The notes under the pieces: generated by a model
Databases searched by the model: none
What the model was told of the DNA's origin: nothing
Seen by the model: only the letters and a program-made list of their open reading frames with translations
DNA from: Anaeramoeba flamelloides
Lineage: Eukaryota > Metamonada > Anaeramoebidae
Assembly (NCBI GenBank): GCA_027625915.1
Contig: JANTQA010000072.1
Coordinates: forward strand, 2,232,001-2,296,000
Direction: 5' to 3'
DNA: 64,000 bases
Made by a program: the position numbers and the translations under genes
Shown here: positions 55,758-64,000 of the stretch, piece by piece
Position numbering within the stretch: position 1 is the stretch's first letter
Layout: each line of letters opens with the position of its first letter

Positions 55758-57767
55758 CAAATTATGAATGGGAAACAAAACAAACCGAAAAGATAAACAA
55801 AGATTGAAAATCTTCAAAAAACAAAATCAAAATTTAAAACTGTTAATTATCTATAACAACAATGATATTTAGTTTTTTGAAATCATATGAAAAGGTGTAA
55901 ATGCTTATCTTTTTAAACATAAATACTTTTCTTGGAAAGGTGTATGTTTGGTATTATTTTTTTAAAATGTTAATTCCTAACAAAAATATGAAATATGAAA
56001 ATCAATGGTTTCGAAAACAATTTATTCTGTTAGTTTTCTGTTCTTTGAATTAGCAGGAGATTTGAGTTATATGAAACGGAAATGAGGTTAATAGTGAACT
56101 AATCTTAATTCATAATAATCCAAGAAGAACTTGTTATTATTGCTGATAATATTTTAACAAGAAATGATGTCACTACATCAATTATTTGACAAATATGATA
56201 TTTTCTAACTCATTTACTCATGCTGATTTTCTTAAAAACCAATTTATTTAAAAACAAAAAAGAAACTTTTAAAAAAAAATTATTTTCATTTCTTTATTTT
56301 TCCTTTTTATCATTGTTCTTATTTACCAACTGGTTTTTGTTAGAGGCTATATAGTTAATGAGTGGTGATATTTTTAAAATTGTGGGAAAAGTAATTTTTT
56401 TCAAAATGTGTCGATCCCATCCAGAATGAAATATAATTTTTTATCATGATTAAATAACACAACTGTTCTACTCTAGGTGCATATACAAGTCTGTATTATT
56501 CTTCTTTTTTTATATATATATTTATCAAAAGTATCTTTTCTAATATATTCTACAAAAATTTAAAAGAAAAAGCTTTAAAAAAAATAAATAAATCATACCT
56601 TTTTTTATATCAGGGAAAAAATTTGAATATTTTTCATCGACCTTTTTCACAAATTCAACTTTATCCTTCATACAACTTTTGAGTTTAAAAATTGGATCAT
56701 TTTTTGTGTTTTCTGATTTTAAAGATTCACCAGAGAACAAAAGTAATTTCCATAACAATAAAAGTATTTTTTTAATTGGATATTTTCTTTGTGGATGGTC
56801 ATTAGCATCAGAAATTAATTTAAAAGGAAGAAAAATAAAATTCTTTTCAAAAAAAAATTGTCCTGTAATTTCTTCTTTAAATTCAGGAGTGTCTTTGTTG
56901 ACTTCAATTAGCACAAGTAACAAATTTAAAATTAATCTTAATTCATAATTTGCTTTGACCATTTGATGTTTTGATGGTTTTCTATAAGGGGGATAATTGG
57001 GAAATAATTATAAAATATTTGGTGTGGTTAAATTGGGGGCATTTAAAAGTCCAAAGCCAAAGGAGGTTATACAAAAGAAAAAAGAGGGTGATAATTTTTT
57101 GTGATTTTTTCTTTTAAAAATGACTATCTTCAAAAAAGTTTCTTCCTCTTTTTCAAAGAAAAATAATCATCAAAAAAAAAAGTAAAAAGAAACAAAACAA
57201 GACAAGAAGAAGAATAGAAAAGAAATGACATCAGACAAAAAGAAAGATTATTCAATCAACAACATACTCTGACAGTTCAGAAAAAGACAGCATTATTAAA
57301 TAATTTATAAAGATCGTGAGTGCATCGCTTTTGTTCATTAATCTGTTATTGTTGATTATTTGTCGAAGTCTTTGTTCAAATACTGTAAATTCGTTTGGTA
57401 AGCCAGTAGAAATATACAAAAGAACACACAAGGAACGCAAACGTTTTTTGAGATCTTTCAATTCCAAATTTTCAAGCATGATTTCAATGGTTTCTGTTTT
57501 TTGTTCGTTTTTCATTGTTTTCCATTCAAGCTCTTCCCCAAAAATTGCTTTCATTTCTTTGGAATATGCTTTTGAACAGACTGTTTGGATTTCTTTTTGT
57601 TCTCCAAACGAAAAAATATCAGAGATCTCTTGATGAAGGGAATCATAATCGGTGTATGTGTATTCCTTCCATTTTTCTTTTTTTTCCACTTCTTTCTTTT
57701 GCTTTTCTGCTCTTTTCATTTTTAAAAAGTCCTCCAAACTTTGGAGCGAAAACGTGTCGTTCGACAT
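49694..57767 (-). CDS. STRIP (FAM40/FAR11 homologue): STRIP/Far11-family subunit of the STRIPAK phosphatase-kinase complex, 708 aa, 4 exons
   Basis: STRIP proteins are the arch-like scaffold of STRIPAK, which links PP2A to GCK-type kinases and controls cell shape and Hippo signalling. Exons are 57767-57268, 56981-56599, 53332-52967 and 50571-49694, with phases 2, 1 and 1. The N1221 domain spans exons 1 and 2 (ELKDLKKRLRSLCVLLYIST; YPIKKILLLLWKLLL). The DUF3402 domain spans exons 3 and 4: ALPRAFEEGFETIEKYM, NITRYLIILLNIML, KEIILKAISAILLLLLK, then NHVLQFEYLCQILVDSNTIL created by the last join. The C-terminus has MGKQWIERKMNIISEMY, LNSDWL and WKENYEEWLEKEVFS, matching the end of human STRIP1. 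An Asp/Glu run lies near residue 640. The protein is shorter than the 837-residue human STRIP1, mainly in the central linker. The start is the ATG in GACATTTTT (minus strand). Confidence 0.95.
50572..52966. other. Intron 3 of the STRIP gene (2.4 kb)
   Basis: The donor is GTAAGT. The acceptor is AAG directly after a run of about 20 A on the sense strand. The intron contains a (TA)n array at 51935-51966 and otherwise unstructured A/T-rich DNA. Confidence 0.75.
51935..51966. repeat. (TA)n microsatellite
   Basis: Uninterrupted TA run inside STRIP intron 3. Confidence 0.9.
54299..54470. repeat. Foldback repeat with 57-bp nearly perfect arms
   Basis: The left arm (54299-54355) contains AAGTGTTCTAGGTTTTTTTG and AGGTTTTCTATTTTATTTGA. 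The right arm (54413-54470) is its reverse complement with very few differences. The central loop is about 57 bp. The same arm sequence occurs singly at 27271-27300. Confidence 0.85.
54548..55693 (-). mobile_element. 5'-truncated LINE remnant (reverse-transcriptase C-terminal region) with internal insertion
   Basis: A minus-strand frame from 55693 to 55208 reads FYLGIWFEKNTYLEYNFKKI, ALILSQLYYGLEIFD and RFINKSVTNFLQINIHSPRL. This is the region after the catalytic core of non-LTR retrotransposon reverse transcriptases. The same frame continues past two stop codons to CDLCKEKLNIDIIEDFDHFL near 54930. The expected next motif, CPAYEKNRKIWIS, resumes at about 54722, after a 188-bp insertion. Decay continues after that. 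The remnant begins just after a (TA)n array. Clade not determined. Confidence 0.8.
54726..54913. mobile_element. 188-bp foldback insertion inside the LINE
   Basis: Two hairpins lie side by side. Unit A is about 54729-54806 (GTTAGGTTTTTTTTAAGTTA mirrored by TTAAATTAAAAAAAAATGCA). Unit B is 54810-54886 (TTAGGTTTTCCATAATTTAA mirrored by GAATTTTGGAAAACCTAA). They are followed by a doubled CGGCACT motif and CTACGACACG. Comparison with LINE copy C, where FLWNCPAYE is continuous, fixes the insertion point between FLWD and CPAYE. Confidence 0.75.
55729..55753. repeat. (TA)n microsatellite at the 5' edge of the LINE remnant
   Basis: Uninterrupted TA run. Confidence 0.95.
55951..56402 (-). repeat. 450-bp dispersed repeat, copy 2 (inverted partner of 611-1062)
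   Basis: See the entry at 611. This copy lies inside STRIP intron 2. Confidence 0.75.
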
Positions 57768-58596
57768 TTTTGTTTGTGTTTTGTTTTTTTTATTTTGAAA
57801 AGGCTCTATATATTTGATTTTGTTCAAATTACTTTTTTTTTTAGATTGAGGATTGAAAAAAAGAATAAAAAATGATTTGTGAAAAATATTTGAATTATAA
57901 TAAATTCATCTTTTATAATTTTGGGTGACTGAATGTATTATCTCCTTTTTTATGAAAATAGATGAACTTCTAAGATAATATTCAATTTTTTTGAGACAAA
58001 ATATCAGCCTTTGAACAAACTCTTGTTTTTCTGAAAAAAATATTACAAGTTTTAATTTTGATTTATATTATAATTCATTAAGAATGAAAAAAAAAATATA
58101 TTGCATTAGGTGTAAAGTAACGTTATTTTTTTACATTGAAGATGTAGTAATGATACCCCCATATAATCAATTAATGTAGAAATATACAGAGTAAGAAAAT
58201 ATCAAAAATATTTTGGTTAATTCTTTCCTTAGTTTTCAATTACTGGCTTTATAAAAGTAACAATCCAAAAAATTTTTTTCAAATAAATAATTAATTCCAA
58301 AATTTAAAATTAAATATTTTTTAAACCCATTTTGATTAAGTATTTACTGTTTTTTAAATTAAAAGTTTTTTAAAAAAAAATATAGTTTTATTTCAACCAA
58401 TTACTCAGATTTTTTTAAAGTGCATTTTTTTTCTCACCCCTACTTCCATATCATCCTTAAAGGTTTTTTTTTCCTTTAACATCGAAAAATGAGAAAAAGG
58501 TATATTTTTATATAAAATAGTAATCTGTTTTAGAAAATTTCTTTTTGGAAAGGTTCATATTCAATAAATCTAAAAATAAGTTCTTCACTTCACTAG

Positions 58597-59012
58597 AATA
58601 TAAAAATAAAAGTAAAAAATTTAAGTTAGACAAAACTACTATATTCATTAACCGTTAATCATTGAATAATAAAGTTTATTCATAATATAATCAAAGTTCC
58701 AGAACTTCAAACATATGAGAATATTGTATAAATTGTTTTTAGTAAAACCACCTTTTTTAAAAGTATATTGTCTCGAAAAAAAAAACATTTTTCAGATAAA
58801 AAAATATTCAATAAAACAAAGGATGAATTTTAATTTAATTAAACTTTGAGATATTTCCTTTGATGAAGAGATAATAATGAATAGTAATGAAAATGCTGTG
58901 GTCATTTAAAAAAACCGAAATAGAGAAAAATAAATTCCTTATGCCAATTATTGAACGTGTCCGTAGAGTTCCGTAAAGTGCCTAGGTTTTCCAGAATTCA
59001 AAAGAAACCAGT
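58597..59012 (+). repeat. 430-bp dispersed repeat, copy 2
   Basis: Direct-orientation match of 38222-38640. Its end GTCCGTAGAGTTCCGTAAAG followed by TGCCTAGG also resembles the GTCGTAGAGTGCCG motif at the right edge of the LINE insertion (54913, minus strand). Confidence 0.65.
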
Positions 59013-59054
59013 ATAATCAAAATTTTTTCTGAATTCTTTTGCATTCTGGAAAAC
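58983..59054. repeat. Hairpin foldback unit
   Basis: The arm AGGTTTTCCAGAATTCAAAA is mirrored by TTCTTTTGCATTCTGGAAAA. Same unit as at 38616 and 54810. Confidence 0.7.
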
Positions 59055-60042
59055 ATAAGGAAAGTTTTTTGTGTTTTTGTAATTTTTGGATAAAAAAATT
59101 AAAAAAATTTTAGATAAAATCTTATATAAAAATGTTATTCTTAGGAAAAATGCTCAAAAAATCTTTAATCCGACAAACAAAAATGACGAAATTTATTGTT
59201 ATTGTAGAGAATTTTTCATCAAAGTTCTTATGGTTAGAAAACTTAAGGTAATTAAGTAAAAATTGAAAATAAAAAATTGAGAATAAAAAATTCCAAAAAT
59301 AGGAAAAAATATATATAAATTAGGGTACATAGTTATCCACTCTTTGGAGTTGTGAAATGCAAATTTATTAATCACATTTTGTGGAATTTTTATTTATTTT
59401 ACTGATAATATTTCTATTGGGTTTTCACTCCTCCTGTTTAAGGATGTGGATAATTTTTAATTTGGTCATGTAAATGATATAATATTTTTTTTTACTTTAA
59501 TATTTTAATTATTTTTCTTCTTCTCTTTTTTATTTAGTAAATTTTCTTTGATTACTCCTTTCTCTCAATAAATAAATAAAAAAGTTATTATTTCCTTGGG
59601 TTAATGATTTGAAAATTGTAAATTTTTAATTGAATGATATCTCATCTTATAACTAGCATCTTTAATTTTAAAAATACTTTTTCTTCATTTTTTCTTTGAG
59701 TAAAAATAGGAGGTTTACTTCTCTTAAAATAAAATCAATAAGCAAATCAATCAGAAAGCGAAAAATTAAAAATTTTTATGAAAATTATTATACTTGTTTT
59801 GTGTGAAAAAAAATTGGTATCTTGGATTTCTGATCAGTGTTAGACGAATAATTTTGAAAATTATTTACAATTTTTCGCATTTTAAGACAACTTCCAAAAT
59901 TTATGGATCTCTTTTGAAGATAAAATTGTTTTATGAGGCATTTATTTATTTAATTGTTATAATAAAATTAAAAAAAATAAATGGTATTAAAAAAATATTT
60001 TGAAAAAAAAAAAAATAAAATAAAAATAAGAACAAAATTAAA

Positions 60043-61584
60043 TTATTTTCGATCTCTGGGCTCCACTTTCAAACTTTGTTCATATAATTGTTCGTCGTCA
60101 TAACTGTTTGCGGTGTTTTTTTCGATAAATGATCGAATTTCAGGTATTGATGTGAAAAGGTAAGGAGCCTGTTGGAATAATTGTATTTGTCGAATTACTT
60201 CTGAGGTTCTTCTTCTTTTATCAAAATTTATTAATTTTTTCCTTCCGTCTGTTGAAGACAAAAGATCTGTGTTTCCTTCATCGACGAAAACCAGATCTGT
60301 TAAATACATTCCTATATAGGGCAACCCCGGCGGGTCTATACTGGCCAATTCGTCTCTAATTAGGCAATAACTATTTTCACGGCTCATTAAGGCGATCAAT
60401 TTTTGCCATTTTTCTTTTAAGGAATTGGAGATTTCCTTCCAAGATTTTTTCAATCTAAAAATTGCGGCGTTATTTAGCCCTGCAATTATTTCTTGTACAG
60501 CATTAAAATTACTGAATTCTTTACATTGCAGCGCAATTTTGATAAACTTTGTGATCATTTGAGTTCTAGTTCTTAATTTAGGATGGGAAATTATTTCTTT
60601 TGCGATCCAACCAGACATGTTATTAAAATAATTGGTTAAATTGACGATATTGGGTGCTCTTTTTTGCTTATCCTTTTTAGTCCAGCCTTGCTTTAAGCAT
60701 TCCTTAGGCTTAATTTTCCTAAATAAATTGAATTCAATTAACGTTATTTGCCTAGCAAATTCAACTCGATCTAATTCCATAAAGGTAAAATTATTTAAAT
60801 CCTTGGGCAAGATTGGCTTGGGCATTTCCAATACCGTATGCATGCTGTTTCGTGCTATTGTCAAATCTTGCTTTTCCATTTTCATGAAAATGGCCTTCAA
60901 CATTTTCCCCGGCTTTGACATTTCCTCCTGCGGTAGCATGACATTTTCAATAAAGTGCTTAAATTGCTCAATTAAATTAGGATCGGATTTGAAATCATAA
61001 AAATGGAACCGGACCCATTGGTTTAGGACACTGAATACTTTAAATTTCATAGGCTTTAAGATCTTTTCAATATACAATTTTAAATTCCTTCCCGAAAGTT
61101 CCGTTGGTGGCTTTAATAAAAAGTTTTTTTTCAATAATTGAAACAATTCAGAGGCACTTGTAAAGCTTCGGTACGTTAACAAAAATGTTTGAACAAATCC
61201 AGAATCTGAATTCGCAGTTGGCGAGCACAAATAATCCACCAGCCACTCCACAGTCGCCGCAATGACAGTTTCTCCTTTCTTAAGTTGGCCATTTTCCATT
61301 GATTCTTCAATTTCAAGAATACAGTCTTCCATATTTAAAACATTAAAATCATTAACAAAATTTTCTTGTTCTTCGATTTCGTCGTGATAGAGAATTTGAG
61401 ATTGCTCAATGGGATCAAGTAAAGAAGTTGTCCAACAACATAATTCACTAGGATACTGTTCATTATCTTTTTCGTTTTCTTTCCCTCCCTTTTTTTTGTT
61501 TTTTTCCTTTTTCTTATTATTGTCCTTTTTAATTTCAATTTGATTGACTTGGATTTTGTTATTATTTTGTTTTAAAGTTTGCTG

Positions 61585-61632
<48 letters not shown>

Positions 61633-63378
61633 TTCAACAAGATTATCCCCAATAGTTTTATTTCCAGTTTCGTTTTGGTTATTGTTGCCATTAGTTGATG
61701 TAGTGGTGGTGCTATTATTTGTAGTAATATTATTTTGAGTGATATTATTTGATGTAGTATTATTTGTCGTCGTATTCTTAATGGTATTTTGTTGATCATT
61801 ACTCTGGTCATTGTTTTGATTAATTTTTAATTTTTGGTCGTTGTAATTTTGTAAAGAAGTTTGCTCAAATAATAAAGAAATTGATTTGTAAGTCGATTTT
61901 TTTTCAATTTTTTTTCGAGATCGATCAAGTAAAGTTTCATATGGCGGCGGGTTAATGTCTAATAAATAATCTTTAATTTCAGGAATTTTGTTAAATGGGA
62001 ATTTCACTCTTTGTAGTAATTGGATTTTGGAAATAATCTTGGAAATTGGCCAATATTGCTCAAAATCTATTTCTTCTTCTTTCTCAGAGCTTAATTCGGA
62101 CATATTGTTATAACGTATGACACTCATGTCATATAAATATAAATGTAAAAATGGCAGGGCAGGGGACTCTGTAGTTTTCAGGGTCAATCTATATTTCCGA
62201 TAGTTATTAATTTTGGAAACAAGATTTAATAGCTTATCCAAAATCCTTTTGGCAGAAATGGGAACGTCACCCCAGGTAATATCTAATCTCACTATGGACT
62301 CGTTTTGGAGAGCAGAAATGATGCAAAAGACACCACTAAAGTTTTTAATTTCACCGAAAAATTTTGCAATCAAGAGCCAATGCTCGATGATCTGTGCCCG
62401 TTGGCTGCTTTTGCTTTGATTCAAAATGGTCATAATGACCCATCGGTTCAATGATTTCCATCGCTGCAAAAAGTTTAATAAATTGGGCGACCTTTCTTTT
62501 AAAACCTTCAATTCGTTCCAAACAAAGCCAACAAATTCCCTTGACTCGATTTTTTGTAACAAATTATGCTCAATTAATGTTAATTGCCTTGCAAGCTCCT
62601 CTGGCGATAAATCTAAGAATTTGAATTTATTTAAATTGTTTGGTAAAATTGATTCAAAATGGATCTTGCCAGATGAGCGCACCCTTGTTAAATAACTTTT
62701 GACAGGGCTTGACAGTAATAAATTTAGTTCTCCTTTAATTTGATACGCGAGCCTTTTGGAGACCTGCGAGACAACCCCTGTGAAAAATTCGTTCACAGAC
62801 TTGGTCAATTCAAGGTTGCTGACAAAGTCTTCCTTCTGTAAATGGCACCACACCAAAATAAACTCGAGACACCTCACTTGTTCGTTTGTCATCCTTAACC
62901 GATCCTTTTTGAGGATCTCATTGATTTCATTCGTTTTTTGATTCCCAGAATTAAACCTTGCTAGCACCTCCTCAAATAAGAGTTCAGGCGTGCAGAAATT
63001 TCGGTAGATCTTTAAAAAATGCTCAATGGAGTATTGGTTTGTAAAGCCTCCATTTGTTAAATACCTAACAACGCTTTTTAGTGTACCCTTGTTAGGAACA
63101 TACAACCCTTCTTCCAATTGGTACGTGATTTTGCTTTTGTTTTCATTTTCATTTTCATTTTCATTTTCTTTTTCTTTTTCTTTTTCAAAGAAAGAGTTTG
63201 TTATTTGGATCGGCGGGATCCTCCTCTTGCTCACACTTTCCGGTTTGTTCCTAAACAAAATTGTTAAGTCATCATATTCTTCTTTCGTTTGTGTCTGTGT
63301 TTGTGTTTGTGTTTTTTCTTCTTCATTCTCTTTTTCTTTTTCAATTTCTTTTTCTATTTCTTTGGTTAATTCAGTCAT
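60043..63378 (-). CDS. Tandem Ras guanine nucleotide exchange factor: two RasGEF_N plus CDC25 modules, 1111 aa
   Basis: RasGEFs load Ras-type GTPases with GTP. This is a single uninterrupted exon from the ATG at 63378. Module 1 has a RasGEF_N domain at about 96-220 (HFLKIYRNFCTPELLFEEV) and a CDC25 domain at about 258-480 (ELARQLTLIEHNLLQKI; NFSGVFCIISALQNESIVRL). An Asn/Lys-rich linker of about 200 residues contains a poly-Asn run near 583-600, encoded by (ATT)n on the plus strand. Module 2 has RasGEF_N at about 703-830 (SGFVQTFLLTYRSFTSASEL) and CDC25 at about 868-1090 (FARQITLIEFNLFRKIKP; NFNAVQEIIAGLNNAAIFRL then KKSW). Module 2 keeps the canonical NFNAV...GLN..AI.RLKK pattern. Module 1 is diverged there (NFSGV, ALQN, RLDITW) and may be regulatory. 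TQ and EN dipeptide repeats mark the N-terminus. Confidence 0.96.
61576..61632. repeat. (ATT)n trinucleotide run coding poly-Asn
   Basis: About 17 consecutive ATT units on the plus strand, read as AAT (Asn) codons in the RasGEF linker. Confidence 0.9.
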
Positions 63379-64000
63379 TTGTTGTTGTTAGATTTTCTTT
63401 TTTAAGTTTTTCTTTTAATGTTGTTTGTTTTTGTTTTTGTTTTTTGAATCAATTTTGTTGTTGATGGATTTTTTTTTTTATTTATTTTTTTTGTGAAAAA
63501 AAAAAAAGAGAAAAATAATAAATTTTGGAAAATTAGGAAAAAAGTAAGAAACAGTCTTGATTTACAAAAAAAAAAAAAATCATCCATAGAGTATTGGCAA
63601 ATTAAATTTTAAAATAGTTTTCGAAAATTGAGTTGATGGTTAGGAAAATAATGTTTAAAAAAATTTTATTCTCAGGTTTTTTTTAGAATATAAAGATGGC
63701 TGAAAAATTGTCATTGTTTTGTATTTTTTTCATTTGAAATTACACCACACCGTATTGATTTTTGGTAAAAATAAGTCTTTTTAAAGTCTCATTCGAGACA
63801 GGAATTTTTAAACAATTAATTTTGAAAGAAATAAAGAAACTTTCATTAAAAAGCCCTGTTTAAATGTAAAAAAAATATCCCAGTCAGTTTTCAAGATTTA
63901 TATATTTTTTGTTTTAATATGCTTAAGTTTTTCTTTATCTTTGTAAGCTTTGAAATGTAACTTATTGTTACATTTTGTTGGTTAAAAAAGAAATGGTCTT
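63379..64000. other. Upstream flank of the RasGEF gene
   Basis: A/T-rich sequence with homopolymer runs. It should contain the RasGEF promoter, but no defined element can be named. Nothing else was recognised. Confidence 0.5.

Larger units (their letters stand above)
53333..56598. other. Intron 2 of the STRIP gene (3.3 kb), host to a LINE and nested foldbacks
   Basis: The donor is G|GTATGA and the acceptor AAAAAAG|CC. Inside lie the inverted repeat 54299-54470, a LINE remnant on the same strand as the gene (54548-55693) split by an insertion at 54726-54913, a (TA)n array (55729-55753) and the 450-bp repeat 55951-56402. The direct exon 2/exon 3 join keeps phase and STRIP family continuity, so no further exon is required. 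Confidence 0.75.
57768..60042. other. 2.3-kb intergenic region upstream of the STRIP gene
   Basis: It separates the 5' end of the STRIP gene from the 3' end of the RasGEF gene. It contains the 430-bp repeat 58597-59012 and the hairpin 58983-59054. No other gene was seen; the 69-codon frame at 59794-60003 is A/T-rich and unsupported. Confidence 0.55.

Noticed and set aside
60632-63464. Plus-strand frames opposite the RasGEF gene
   Set aside because: Antisense shadows of a long single-exon gene.

Overview
The window is nuclear DNA of an intron-containing, very AT-rich single-celled eukaryote. Eight protein genes can be supported in 64 kb. All are eukaryotic families: phosphatidylserine decarboxylase, TMEM181, bZIP, RGS plus DUF547, the STRIPAK subunit STRIP/Far11, a tandem RasGEF, a talin-like FERM fragment and a coiled-coil protein. 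The style (long Lys/Glu, Asn, TQ and EN repeats, RGS fused to DUF547, many Ras regulators) recalls amoeboid protists such as Anaeramoeba or Amoebozoa. That placement is an inference of low to moderate confidence.

Layout. A multi-exon gene with talin F0/F1-like folds runs on the minus strand from 5766 to about 2175; its 3' end is unresolved. A five-exon gene for an 836-residue C2-C2-EF-EF-phosphatidylserine decarboxylase runs minus from 17795 to 14284. A four-exon TMEM181-type gene runs plus from 23209 to 30400, with one 5.4 kb intron. A bZIP factor (36116-37975), a two-exon coiled-coil gene (42952-43901) and an RGS-DUF547 gene (46362-47687) follow on the plus strand. A four-exon STRIP/Far11 gene runs minus from 57767 to 49694, and a tandem RasGEF gene runs minus from 63378 to 60043. 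Most exon joins were placed by hand: GT-AG ends, matching phase, and continuity of the protein family across the join.

The remaining roughly two thirds is AT-rich non-coding DNA with many old interspersed repeats. These include LINE fragments (one inside a STRIP intron and itself split by a foldback insertion), several terminal-inverted-repeat or MITE-like elements, dispersed 200-450 bp families in direct and inverted copies, hairpin foldback units and (TA)n arrays. No tRNA, rRNA, CRISPR array, retrovirus or Polinton was recognised.

Several genes fit a membrane and small-GTPase signalling theme (RasGEF, RGS, STRIPAK, a Ca2+-responsive lipid enzyme), but nothing shows that they are functionally clustered. 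All repeat matches were found by eye, so identities and boundaries are approximate.
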